This document shows positions 1 through 7,758 of a stretch of 64,000 nucleotides of DNA, in pieces. The stretch comes from Clostridiales bacterium (GTDB lineage: Bacteria > Bacillota > Clostridia > Oscillospirales > Ruminococcaceae), in the NCBI GenBank assembly GCA_019423685.1, contig JAHZAY010000002.1, positions 57,942 through 121,941 on the forward strand, given 5' to 3'. The stretch's first letter is position 1. Every line of letters begins with the position of its first letter. Both the position numbers and the translations under genes were made by a program. The notes under the pieces were generated by a model that ran no database searches, was not told the origin of the DNA, and worked only from the letters and a program-made list of their open reading frames with translations.

Positions 1-32
1 GCACTCTCCGTTCCGGGATGCAGCATCTTCAA
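1..32 (-). CDS. Possible 5' end of a gene leaving the window
   Basis: On the minus strand a G-rich ribosome-binding-like run (AGGGGGG) lies 5 nt upstream of a TTG at 32-30 and 11 nt upstream of an in-frame ATG at 26-24. The frame is open to the window edge, beginning MKMLHPGTES if TTG is used. Only about ten codons are visible, so no function can be given. If real, it would be transcribed divergently from the MarR/ABC operon. It is uncertain because so little is seen. Confidence 0.3.
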   Translation of the reverse strand, partial: MKMLHPGTES

Positions 33-207
33 CTGGTCCCCCCTGCCTTTTATAATGTTGGTGGGACAGTAAATTTCGCATGAGATAAGCAAAGATGAAA
101 GGTAATATAAGCTTTTCTGGCATACTTACATATTTTGATGACATTTGTCTGTACTGTATGCACAAAAAATTCAACTTTTTCGACCATGAAAACTATCGTG
201 TGAGATA

Positions 208-236
208 TTGACAATTGATGGCCTATATGATAAAAT
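208..236 (+). promoter_or_regulatory. Sigma-A promoter of the MarR/ABC operon
   Basis: A consensus -35 TTGACA (208-213) is followed by a 17-nt spacer and -10 TAAAAT (231-236), about 70 nt upstream of the MarR start. Flanking short inverted repeats (ATCGT near 195 and ACGAT near 264) could form part of an autoregulatory MarR site, but that is only inference. Confidence 0.75.
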
Positions 237-305
237 TTGTTTGCTTCCGAACTGTTAGGGAACGATACAATGGACAACAAATTTTTAAAAAGGGAGGGAA
301 GGACG

Positions 306-731
306 ATGAAAAAGGACTGTGGGGTCTGGATCAACATCCTGTCCCACAAGCTGAAAAAGCGCATGAACGCCAACACCCATAGCCTCGGACTGACCGGGGT
401 ACAAAGTCATGTCATGCACTATATCCTTGTGAAATGTGCGGACGGACCTGTATTTCAACGTGATGTGGAAAAGGCGTTCAGTATGAGCCGCTCCACAACG
501 ACGGGGATCTTGCAGCTTATGGAAAAAAATGGCCTACTCCTGCGGCAGCCTGTTGAGAGCGACGCGCGCCTTAAAAGTTTAATTCCCACCCAAAAGGCAG
601 CGAATCTTGATGCGCAGATCGGCGAATTTCTGCATCAAACGGAACAACTGCTCACCCGAGGAATTCCTGCGGAGCAGCTGGAGATGTTTTTGCGGACAGT
701 CGAACAGATGAATCAGAATCTGGACAGCTGA
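306..731 (+). CDS. MarR family transcriptional regulator
   Basis: This 141-aa protein is a MarR-type winged-helix repressor, typical in length for the family. Residues about 30-75 form the helix-turn-helix, with the recognition helix around SRSTTTGILQLMEKNGLL, and a D-x-R wing follows (ESDARLK, about 84-90). The ATG at 306 was chosen because AGGGAGGGAAGGA lies just upstream; an in-frame ATG at 270 has no such site. It is followed after about 165 nt by two ABC exporter genes on the same strand, the usual arrangement in which a MarR protein represses its own operon and the exporter. The ligand cannot be read from the sequence. Confidence 0.9.
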   Translation: MKKDCGVWINILSHKLKKRMNANTHSLGLTGVQSHVMHYILVKCADGPVFQRDVEKAFSMSRSTTTGILQLMEKNGLLLRQPVESDARLKSLIPTQKAANLDAQIGEFLHQTEQLLTRGIPAEQLEMFLRTVEQMNQNLDS

Positions 732-896
732 TTTGTCTGTAAAAATTGTAATCCTGTGCGGCAAGGTTTGTAAAAGAGCCTTTTGTCCAAAATCCCGGCA
801 AGGAGCACCGGGATTGAAAACGGTTTGGCGCTTGCCAAACAAGTCACCTATAGTGAATTGGCGGGCTGGCCGCCATTTGAAGGAGGAATGTCACTC

Positions 897-2642
897 ATGC
901 TAAAAACGCTTGCTCGCAGCATCCGCGAGTTTAAAAAACCGGCACTCATCACTCCGCTTTTGGTTACGGTGGAGGTTATCCTGGAGTGCATCATCCCATT
1001 TGTAATTGCCAATCTGGTCAACGAGATGCAGGCTGGCTGTGGAATGGATGTCATCGTCAACTACGGCATCCAGCTGGTTGTGATGGCAGTTTTGTCCCTG
1101 GTTTTTGGCGTTGCCGCCGGCAATACCTGTGCCACTGCGTCCACCGGTTTTGCGCGCAATCTTCGTCAGGATATGTTCTACCGTATCCAGGATTATTCCT
1201 TTGAGAATATTGATAAGTTCTCTGTGTCCAGTCTGGTTACCCGTATGACGACCGACGTTGTCAATGTACAGATGTCCTTTATGATGATTATTCGTGTTGC
1301 CATTCGTGGACCTTTGATGCTCATCTTTTCCTTTGTAATGGGCTTTGTAATGGGCGGACGTCTTGCGCTGATCTTCCTGGTCACCATCCCGCTGTTGGCT
1401 GTCGGCCTGACCCTGGTTATCCGCAAAGCTACCCCAATCTTCCGCCGCGTATTCCGCAAATATGATGCCCTGAACGATTCGGTTCAGGAAAATGTCCAGG
1501 CGATGCGCGTTGTCAAGAGCTATGTGCGTGAGGAATACGAAAAGAAAAAGTTTGATGTTGCTGCGGAAGATGTTTGCGGCGACTTCACCCGCGCTGAGCG
1601 CATCATGGCGCTGAACAACCCAATGATGCAGATCTGCGTCTATGCCGGTATGGCATTTGTGCTGTCCTTCGGTTCCTATGTCGTCATCACCAGCCAGGGT
1701 ATTGGCATTGCAGTAGGTCAGATGTCTTCCATCTTAACCTACAGCTTCCAGATTTTGATGAGCTTGATGGTTCTGTCGATGGTATTTGTTATGATTACCA
1801 TGTCGATGGAGTCGGCTGAGCGTATCGTTGAGGTCCTCTCCGAACAGAGCAACCTCACCAGCCCAGAAAACGCCATCACCGAAGTGAAAGACGGCTCGAT
1901 TGATTTTGAGAACGTAAACTTTAAATATTCCAAAAAGGCGGAGCGCAACGCCCTGTCCAACGTAAACTTACATATTAAATCCGGTGAGGTAATCGGTATT
2001 CTGGGCGGAACAGGTTCTTCCAAGTCCACCTTGATCCAGTTGATTCCGCGTCTATACGACGTCACCGAAGGTTCCGTCAAGGTAGGCGGCGTGGATGTCC
2101 GCGACTATGACCTGGAAGTGCTGCGCAACAACGTAGCAGTTGTGTTGCAGAAAAACGTCCTCTTCAGCGGCACCATCAAGGACAACCTGCGTTGGGGCAA
2201 TCCGAACGCCACCGACGAGGAGATGCTGGAAGCTTGCAAGCTGGCACAGGCGGACGAATTTATCCAGCAGTTCCCGGATAAGTACGACACATGGATTGAG
2301 CAGGGTGGCGCCAACGTCTCCGGCGGTCAGAAGCAGAGACTTTGTATTGCAAGAGCGCTGCTGAAAAAACCGAAGGTGCTCATCCTCGACGACTCCACCA
2401 GCGCGGTCGATACCCGCACCGATGCCCTTATCCGCGACGGCTTCCGCAAGTTTATCCCGGAAACCACCAAGATTATCATTGCCCAGCGTGTTGCCTCGGT
2501 TGAGGACGCAGACCGCATCATCGTCATGGAGGGCGGCCGCATCAACGATATCGGCAACCACGCAGAATTGATGGAACGCAACGAAATCTACCGCGAAATT
2601 TATACCACTCAGAACAAGGCAGGTGATCACGATGGCGAATAA
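897..2642 (+). CDS. ABC exporter half-transporter, degenerate nucleotide site
   Basis: This is a 581-aa type I ABC exporter subunit with six N-terminal membrane segments followed by an ATP-binding domain. The Walker A is GGTGSSKST (Lys about 376), the signature is VSGGQ, the Walker B ends LILDD with Asp (about 499) where the catalytic Glu normally sits, and the switch His is Gln (IAQR, about 530). Such changes mark the non-hydrolysing site of heterodimeric exporters such as the BmrCD or TM287/288 type. The ATG at 897 is 10 nt from AGGAGG; the ATG at 888 is too close. The gene overlaps the next one, its likely partner. The substrate is unknown; drugs, peptides or lipids are possible. Confidence 0.92.
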   Translation: MLKTLARSIREFKKPALITPLLVTVEVILECIIPFVIANLVNEMQAGCGMDVIVNYGIQLVVMAVLSLVFGVAAGNTCATASTGFARNLRQDMFYRIQDYSFENIDKFSVSSLVTRMTTDVVNVQMSFMMIIRVAIRGPLMLIFSFVMGFVMGGRLALIFLVTIPLLAVGLTLVIRKATPIFRRVFRKYDALNDSVQENVQAMRVVKSYVREEYEKKKFDVAAEDVCGDFTRAERIMALNNPMMQICVYAGMAFVLSFGSYVVITSQGIGIAVGQMSSILTYSFQILMSLMVLSMVFVMITMSMESAERIVEVLSEQSNLTSPENAITEVKDGSIDFENVNFKYSKKAERNALSNVNLHIKSGEVIGILGGTGSSKSTLIQLIPRLYDVTEGSVKVGGVDVRDYDLEVLRNNVAVVLQKNVLFSGTIKDNLRWGNPNATDEEMLEACKLAQADEFIQQFPDKYDTWIEQGGANVSGGQKQRLCIARALLKKPKVLILDDSTSAVDTRTDALIRDGFRKFIPETTKIIIAQRVASVEDADRIIVMEGGRINDIGNHAELMERNEIYREIYTTQNKAGDHDGE

Positions 2643-4569
2643 CAATCAGAAAGCGGCGGCAGCTCCCTCCACCACACCGCGCGGCCACCGCGCGCCAAAA
2701 GGTGTTATCAAGCGCTTGCTCAAGACCCTGTTGGAGTTCTATCCGGTACTGCTGCCGGTGACCATTGTCTGCATTTTAATCAATGCAATTGTCAGCTCCA
2801 TCCCATCGGTCTTTATGCAGAAGATTATTGCAATAGTAGATTCTAGCTACAAGAGCGGAGACTGGAATTCCGTCTCGGGCCAGATCCTGGGAGCGGTTGC
2901 CATTCTGGTCGGCCTGTATGTTATCAGCTTGATTGCAGGTTTCTTCTACACCCAGATGATGGCGATCATCACACAGGGATCGCTCAAAAAGCTCCGTGAG
3001 AAGATGTTTGACCACATGGAGGACCTCCCGATCAAATATTTTGACACCAACGGCCATGGCGACATCATGAGCTATTACACCAACGACGTCGACACCCTGC
3101 GCCAGATGATCAGCCAGAGCTTGCCGCAGATGCTCATCTCGGCAGTTACTCTGATTACCGTATTTGCCATCATGCTGTATTACAGCGCCATCCTGGCAGT
3201 ACTGATTGCAGCAGGTGTCGTTTGCATGGTATTTTTGGCCCGCTATGTCACCAGCCATTCCTCCAAATACTTCCTGCGCCAGCAGATCACTCTGGCCAAT
3301 GCAGAGGCATTCATGGAAGAGATGATGACCGGACAGAAGGTCATCAAGGTATTCTGCCACGAGGAAGCTGCCAAGAAAGATTTTGATAAGGTCAATGGCG
3401 AAATCTTCTTCAACGCCCGCAACGGTAACCGCTTTGCAAACGTCCTGATGCCGCTGTTGAGCAACGTCGGCAACGTCATGTATGTCGTTGTTGCATTGGT
3501 CGGCGGTGCGCTGCTGCTGACCGATGTGCCCAACATCAGCTTTTCCGGTATGGCCTTCAGCATCAGCATTGTCGTACCATTTTTGAACATGACCAAACAG
3601 TTTGCCGGTGCAGTCGGTCAGGTTTCCAACCAGGTCAACATGGTCATTATGGGTTCTGCCGGTGCACACCGCATCTTTGCTCTGCTGGATGAGCCGGTTG
3701 AAACAGACGACGGCTATGTCACCCTGGTCAACGTCAAAGAAAATGCAGACGGCTCCCTCACCGAGTGCAAGGAGCGCACCAATGTATGGGCATGGAAACA
3801 TCCGCATCACGATGGTACCCTGACCTACACTAAGTTGCAGGGCGATGTCCGCTTCTACGATGTCAACTTCGGTTATACTCCGGAAAAGACCGTTTTGCAC
3901 AACATCAGCTTGTATGCAAAACCCGGTCAGAAGGTCGCCTTTGTAGGTTCGACCGGCGCCGGAAAGACCACCATCACCAACCTGATCAACCGCTTCTACG
4001 ATATTAACGACGGCAAGATCCGCTATGACGGCATCAACATCAACAAGATTAAAAAGAGCGATCTGCGCAAGAGCCTTGGCATCGTATTGCAGGATACCAA
4101 CCTCTTTACCGGCACCGTTATGGAGAACATCCGGTACGGAAATCTGGATGCCTGCGATGACGAATGTATTGCGGCGGCAAAACTGGCCGGAGCGGACGAC
4201 TTTATCCGCCGCCTGCCACAGGGCTACAACACCATGCTGTTTGGCAACGGCGCAAACCTGAGCCAGGGACAGCGGCAGCTGTTGGCCATCGCCCGTGCTG
4301 CGGTTGCTGATCCGCCGGTAATGATTATGGATGAGGCGACCAGCTCGATTGATACCCGCACCGAGGCAATTGTACAGCGCGGTATGGACGCTTTGATGAG
4401 CGGACGTACAGTATTTGTCATTGCACACCGCCTGTCGACTGTACGGAATGCGAATGCGATCATGGTACTGGATCACGGCCGCATCATCGAGCGCGGAACA
4501 CACGAAGATCTGCTCAAGCTCAAAGGTACATACTATCAGTTGTATACCGGTGCGCTGGAGCTCGATTAA
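2632..4569 (+). CDS. ABC exporter half-transporter, canonical nucleotide site
   Basis: This 645-aa partner subunit also has an N-terminal six-helix membrane domain and a C-terminal ATPase domain. It carries the consensus catalytic residues: Walker A STGAGKTT (Lys about 445), signature LSQGQ, Walker B MIMDEATS (Glu about 568) and switch IAHR (His about 599). About 40 extra residues lie between membrane and ATPase domains (around residues 370-410), rich in charged residues and His. The ATG at 2632 overlaps the upstream stop by 11 nt and has AAGGCAGG before it; a GTG at 2623 is the alternative. The overlap and complementary active sites support an obligate heterodimer. Confidence 0.92.
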   Translation: MANNNQKAAAAPSTTPRGHRAPKGVIKRLLKTLLEFYPVLLPVTIVCILINAIVSSIPSVFMQKIIAIVDSSYKSGDWNSVSGQILGAVAILVGLYVISLIAGFFYTQMMAIITQGSLKKLREKMFDHMEDLPIKYFDTNGHGDIMSYYTNDVDTLRQMISQSLPQMLISAVTLITVFAIMLYYSAILAVLIAAGVVCMVFLARYVTSHSSKYFLRQQITLANAEAFMEEMMTGQKVIKVFCHEEAAKKDFDKVNGEIFFNARNGNRFANVLMPLLSNVGNVMYVVVALVGGALLLTDVPNISFSGMAFSISIVVPFLNMTKQFAGAVGQVSNQVNMVIMGSAGAHRIFALLDEPVETDDGYVTLVNVKENADGSLTECKERTNVWAWKHPHHDGTLTYTKLQGDVRFYDVNFGYTPEKTVLHNISLYAKPGQKVAFVGSTGAGKTTITNLINRFYDINDGKIRYDGININKIKKSDLRKSLGIVLQDTNLFTGTVMENIRYGNLDACDDECIAAAKLAGADDFIRRLPQGYNTMLFGNGANLSQGQRQLLAIARAAVADPPVMIMDEATSSIDTRTEAIVQRGMDALMSGRTVFVIAHRLSTVRNANAIMVLDHGRIIERGTHEDLLKLKGTYYQLYTGALELD

Positions 4570-4584
4570 GCGAAGAAACAAAAA

Positions 4585-4616
4585 ATCCCGAACCAAAAAG
4601 GTTCGGGATTTTTTTA
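4585..4616 (+). terminator. Rho-independent terminator of the ABC operon
   Basis: A 10-bp stem ATCCCGAACC/GGTTCGGGAT with an AAAAA loop is followed by a run of Ts, 15 nt after the ABC stop codon. A-rich sequence on the other side lets it also serve the convergent gene. Confidence 0.92.
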
Positions 4617-4643
4617 TGCTGCAAATGTTGCAGGACGGATGTT

Positions 4644-5408
4644 TTAAACGGAAAGCAAATTGGCTGCGGCATTGTTGATGCACCGCAGGGCATTGAGCGA
4701 TCTTGGATAGCCGATATACGGCAGGCATTGCGATAAAACGGCAATCAAAAAGGCCTTGTCGTTTCCGATGCGCAGGTTAGCCTCTGCATGGGAGGTCAGC
4801 TGTGGCTCACACCCGCCCTGCGCCAAAAGGAAGCAGAAGGTGATCATCTCACGCTGTCTGTAATCCAGCCCTTTGCGCGTATAATAGTCCCCAAAGCAGT
4901 TGTCCGACAACCACCTGTTGATGTGCCGGCTTTCCTCTGGACCGGACTGGGAGAAGCCGCGCATCGAATCGCCGAAGATGTCCACCTGTGCCTGTTCGCC
5001 GGCTGCCAATCGGGTGTCTGGGGTAGTGGTGGCCTGCGGTTCCAAAGGAAGCGATATGCCTTGGGAGGCAAAAACGGCATTGGTTGCCTTTAAGAATGGA
5101 AAGACACGTCCGATGCCGAGGTATGCGGTGGCCTGGTAGACGACCTCTTTGATCTGTACGGGAGTCAGTCCGGCACCCAGTGCGGCGGGCAGCATGGATT
5201 TGTAGAGTTCCAATCCCTGGCAGCCGAGCAGCGCCGCAAGAATGGCCATCATGCGGGTGGACTCGTCCAATTCGCCCTGCTTTGTGACCTCGTCGAGGGC
5301 AAAATTCTCAAAAAACTTAGTGAATTCCGGGTCGGTGCGGGCAAGCTCTCCGTCTGCACCTTCCAGCGCCTGTATGCATGCTGCTTTGCACGATTCAGTT
5401 TGATTCAT
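4644..5408 (-). CDS. Carboxymuconolactone decarboxylase (AhpD-like) family protein
   Basis: This 254-aa protein has two tandem AhpD/CMD-like helical domains, about residues 20-110 and 150-245, each with the family pattern of a helix-rich core following an EVxxQ-type segment (LTPVQIKEVVYQATAYLG). Relatives include peroxidase-linked redox proteins and protocatechuate-pathway decarboxylases; the ring-cleavage pathway is not visible here, so a redox or stress role is more likely. The ATG at 5408 follows GAGGTG; the longer open frame upstream (to 5603) covers the promoter and is not coding. The promoter at 5573-5603 is of MerR type, suggesting induction by electrophiles or metals. Confidence 0.8.
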   Translation of the reverse strand: MNQTESCKAACIQALEGADGELARTDPEFTKFFENFALDEVTKQGELDESTRMMAILAALLGCQGLELYKSMLPAALGAGLTPVQIKEVVYQATAYLGIGRVFPFLKATNAVFASQGISLPLEPQATTTPDTRLAAGEQAQVDIFGDSMRGFSQSGPEESRHINRWLSDNCFGDYYTRKGLDYRQREMITFCFLLAQGGCEPQLTSHAEANLRIGNDKAFLIAVLSQCLPYIGYPRSLNALRCINNAAANLLSV

Positions 5409-5572
5409 CACAATCACCTCATCATAACGATAAAAGTTTTGTTTTATTTTATTAAGGAGCGAGAGGCACACCTTCATCATTTGGCAATGAAGGAATGACC
5501 GTCGCTTTTTGGGACAATTTAATAGTAGAAGCTGCTTTGGTAAAAGTACGGAGAGATCCTCTCTTCCCTTTA

Positions 5573-5603
5573 ACCCTACACCCTTGAGCTGACTCCAAGT
5601 CAA
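5573..5603 (-). promoter_or_regulatory. MerR-type promoter with 19-bp spacer
   Basis: Reading the minus strand, -35 TTGACT (5603-5598) and -10 TAGGGT (5578-5573) are separated by 19 bp, longer than the usual 17. The spacer holds an imperfect dyad (CTTGGAG and CTCAAGG). Overlong spacers containing a dyad are the hallmark of promoters activated by MerR-family proteins, including the AdhR/NmlR aldehyde-sensing group. It drives the AhpD-like gene. No MerR gene is in the window. Confidence 0.6.
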
Positions 5604-5697
5604 ATGAAGTTTTTGTAAACGCCCATAGACAAAAGCTCTGACAGCGAAAAGTATGCAAGCTGTAGATCCTCTTTTTTGATCTGGGCGGGAGTTTTGC

Positions 5698-5726
5698 TTT
5701 ACGCATTTTTTCTTTCATGGTACAAT
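5698..5726 (+). promoter_or_regulatory. Sigma-A promoter of rlmH
   Basis: TTTACG (5698-5703), a 17-nt spacer and TACAAT (5721-5726) lie about 40 nt upstream of rlmH. Confidence 0.7.
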
Positions 5727-5767
5727 GACACCATAAGACAACAACATAAAGAAGGGAAGGAATGCAG

Positions 5768-6250
5768 ATGCTTCGTATTGATTTGCTTGTGGTGGGCAAA
5801 CTCAAGGAGGAATACTGGCGGCGCGCCTGTGAGGAATATGTCAAGAGGCTCGGCGCATTTGCAAAGGTACAGATTGTAGAACTGCCGGAGGCCAAGGTGC
5901 CACAAAATCCCAATGCTGCACAGATTGCCGCAGCGCTCAAGACAGAAGGACAATCCATCCTCGCAAAGATTCCCGGACAGAGCGTAGTGGTGGCGATGTG
6001 CATCGAGGGACAGATGCTCTCCTCCGAGCAGCTGGCAGAGCAGATGGAGCAGCGCAGCGCACGTGGAGAGGGCCAGTTTGCTTTTGTGATCGGCGGATCG
6101 TGGGGATTGGATGCGGCGGTAAAATCGAGGGCGGATGTGCGGCTTTCGATGTCTCGGATGACCTTTCCGCACCAGCTTGCCCGTGTGATGCTGCTGGAGC
6201 AGATTTATCGAGCCTGTTCTATTCAAAAACACACCAAATATCACAAATAA
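5768..6250 (+). CDS. rlmH: 23S rRNA pseudouridine-1915 N3-methyltransferase RlmH
   Basis: This SPOUT-class methyltransferase methylates pseudouridine 1915 in helix 69 of 23S rRNA using S-adenosylmethionine. The protein is about 160 aa, the family length. It begins with the family pattern LLVVGKLKEEYWRRACEEYVKRL, and the knot region is FVIGGSWGLD followed by LSMSRMTFPHQLARVMLLEQIYRA, ending HTKYHK, as in RlmH proteins. The ATG at 5768 is preferred to 5762 because AAGGGAAGGA is then correctly spaced and the protein begins at MLRIDLL like its relatives. It is monocistronic behind its own promoter. Confidence 0.95.
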   Translation: MLRIDLLVVGKLKEEYWRRACEEYVKRLGAFAKVQIVELPEAKVPQNPNAAQIAAALKTEGQSILAKIPGQSVVVAMCIEGQMLSSEQLAEQMEQRSARGEGQFAFVIGGSWGLDAAVKSRADVRLSMSRMTFPHQLARVMLLEQIYRACSIQKHTKYHK

Positions 6251-6343
6251 AATGAAATGGAACATAAAAGTTGCCTAAAAAAGGGGAGCTAAATGAGAGT
6301 ATATTTCTTCACACAAGGGTTGCCAGAAAGGGCAGGGAAAGGC

Positions 6344-6371
6344 TTGCAATCAGTACAGATTATGTTATAAT
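6344..6371 (+). promoter_or_regulatory. Candidate promoter of the corA transcript
   Basis: TTGCAA (6344-6349), a 16-nt spacer and TATAAT (6366-6371) predict a start near 6378. This gives corA an unusually long leader of about 325 nt that contains the small ORF at 6609-6686. An open frame at 6271-6522 runs through this promoter and is not considered coding. I see no known riboswitch in the leader; a GCACAAAA/TTTTGTGC hairpin lies near 6434-6463. Confidence 0.65.
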
Positions 6372-6608
6372 AAAAACAGACAGGTATGAATTGGGTGTGT
6401 TTTTGCGCCCGAAAGGTGTATACCACCGCACCTGCACAAAAGGGAAATGCATCTGCGTTTTTGTGCCGCATCGTTTTGAAAGTACAGCGGAATGGGAAAA
6501 TGGCCCCATCGGTGCTGTATAAGCGACGCTGAGCAAAAAATGTGGGAATTATATTTTGATGATGCAGCAAAATTTGGCTGTGCCAATACCCTATAAGAGG
6601 TGATTTTT

Positions 6609-6686
6609 TTGAAGCCTGACCCGTCGGGTTGTCGAATGGCAAATCGAACAAGCAAAAACGGGACAGGCGCGGCAGTCCTGTCCTGA
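6609..6686 (+). CDS. Putative 25-codon leader peptide upstream of corA
   Basis: AAGAGGTGA (6595-6603) stands 5 nt before a TTG that opens a 25-codon frame ending with TGA at 6684-6686, directly before the corA ribosome-binding site. The peptide begins MKPDPSG. Short leader ORFs before Mg2+ transporter genes are known in enterobacteria (mgtL, corL), and MgtL starts with a similar Pro/Asp run; the relation here is inference only. The reading frame differs from corA. An inverted repeat GGACAGG/CCTGTCC (6661-6683) covers its end and could couple translation of the peptide to access to the corA start. Confidence 0.5.
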   Translation: MKPDPSGCRMANRTSKNGTGAAVLS

Positions 6687-6703
6687 AAAGTGAGGGAATG
6701 CCT

Positions 6704-7636
6704 GTGATCAATTTTTATAAGACGATTGCTGGCCGTGTGCTGCCGGTGCCCGCAGTGGAGGACGGATGTTGGGTCTGTGCCACCTGCCCGACCGAGCAGG
6801 AGGTGCGGTATCTGGTCGATATCCTGGGTTTGGAACAGGATTTTGTTCGCGCCGCACTGGATGAGGAAGAAAGCTCCCGTGTCGAGTCGGACGAGGATCA
6901 GACTCTGGTCATTGTGGACGTGCCAGTAGCGGAAAAACAGGATGAGGAAAAGACGGTGGTTTATTCCACCATCCCAATGGCGATCATCACAAATAACCGC
7001 TTTATTACGACGGTTTGTCTGCGAGAGAATGCGGTCGTCTCAGAAATTAGCCAAGGATTGGTCAAGAATATTCAGACCCATCTGCGGACACAATTTTTAT
7101 TGAACATTCTGCTGCGTATCGCGACGCGATACCTGCAATACCTAAAACAGATAGATAAGATTTCTTATACAACCGAAAACCTGCTGCACAAAACCATGCG
7201 AAACAAGGAGCTGATTCAGATTCTTGGACTGGAAAAATCGCTGGTTTACTTTTCAACCTCTTTAAAATCCAACGAGGTCACGCTGGAAAAGATCCTGCGC
7301 GGACGCATCATCAAGCTTTATGATGAGGATGAGGACCTGTTGGAGGACGTCATCATTGAGGTCAAGCAGGCTATCGAGATGTGTTCGATCTATTCGAACG
7401 TACTTTCCAATACGATGGACGCCTTCTCGTCCATCATCAACAACAACTTGAACATTGTAATGAAGCTGCTGGCGGCGCTGACCATCATCATGGAACTGCC
7501 CAATATCATCTTCGGCCTCTACGGCACCAATGTCGTGGATCTGCCGTATCCCCACTTCTGGTTTGTACTGGTGATGGCTGCTGTCCTCATGCTCGTCTTT
7601 AGTTTGGTTTTTTGGAAAAAAGATATGTTCCGGTAA
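6704..7636 (+). CDS. corA: CorA family divalent metal (Mg2+) transporter
   Basis: The 310-aa protein has a large cytoplasmic N-terminal domain with a long coiled stalk (about 130-250) and two C-terminal membrane helices (about 250-305), the CorA plan. The loop after the first helix reads YGTN instead of the nearly universal YGMN, so the GMN signature Met is Thr (the codons ggc-acc-aat are seen directly). The GTG at 6704, giving MINFYKTI, is preferred because GTGAGGGAA sits at the right distance; the ATG at 6698 is only 1-2 nt from it. The gene is preceded by a long leader and a candidate leader peptide. Mg2+ is the likely substrate, but Co2+ or Zn2+ is possible in this family. Confidence 0.88.
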   Translation: MINFYKTIAGRVLPVPAVEDGCWVCATCPTEQEVRYLVDILGLEQDFVRAALDEEESSRVESDEDQTLVIVDVPVAEKQDEEKTVVYSTIPMAIITNNRFITTVCLRENAVVSEISQGLVKNIQTHLRTQFLLNILLRIATRYLQYLKQIDKISYTTENLLHKTMRNKELIQILGLEKSLVYFSTSLKSNEVTLEKILRGRIIKLYDEDEDLLEDVIIEVKQAIEMCSIYSNVLSNTMDAFSSIINNNLNIVMKLLAALTIIMELPNIIFGLYGTNVVDLPYPHFWFVLVMAAVLMLVFSLVFWKKDMFR

Positions 7637-7671
7637 GTGCCGGACTCTTGGGAAACGTGCACTTTACGCCA

Positions 7672-7718
7672 TGCCCCGGCAATCGGTGATGCAGCCATAC
7701 AGATAGACAAAATTGGCC
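7672..7718. repeat. Inverted repeat between corA and murA
   Basis: CCCCGGC (7672-7678) and GCCGGGG (7712-7718) are complementary across a 33-nt loop, 35 nt after corA. There is no clear T-run; only TTTGC follows. It could be a weak terminator or mRNA-stabilising hairpin. Confidence 0.35.
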
Positions 7719-7758
7719 GGGGACTTTGCAAAAAAAGAATAGGTAAGGGGAGAAAACC

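Noticed and set aside
2776..4728. Long minus-strand open frame (650 codons) opposite the ABC gene
   Set aside because: It is the antisense shadow of a clear ABC transporter; it has no domain pattern, and its length comes from codon bias of the real gene.
5452..6003. 183-codon minus-strand open frame opposite rlmH
   Set aside because: It overlaps the rlmH gene and the MerR-type promoter; rlmH is well supported on the other strand.
6271..6522. 83-codon open frame before corA
   Set aside because: It spans the predicted promoter at 6344-6371, has no good start site and no recognisable sequence.
6378..6700. M-box Mg2+ riboswitch before corA
   Set aside because: I could not find the M-box core sequences or fold; only simple hairpins and a leader ORF are seen.
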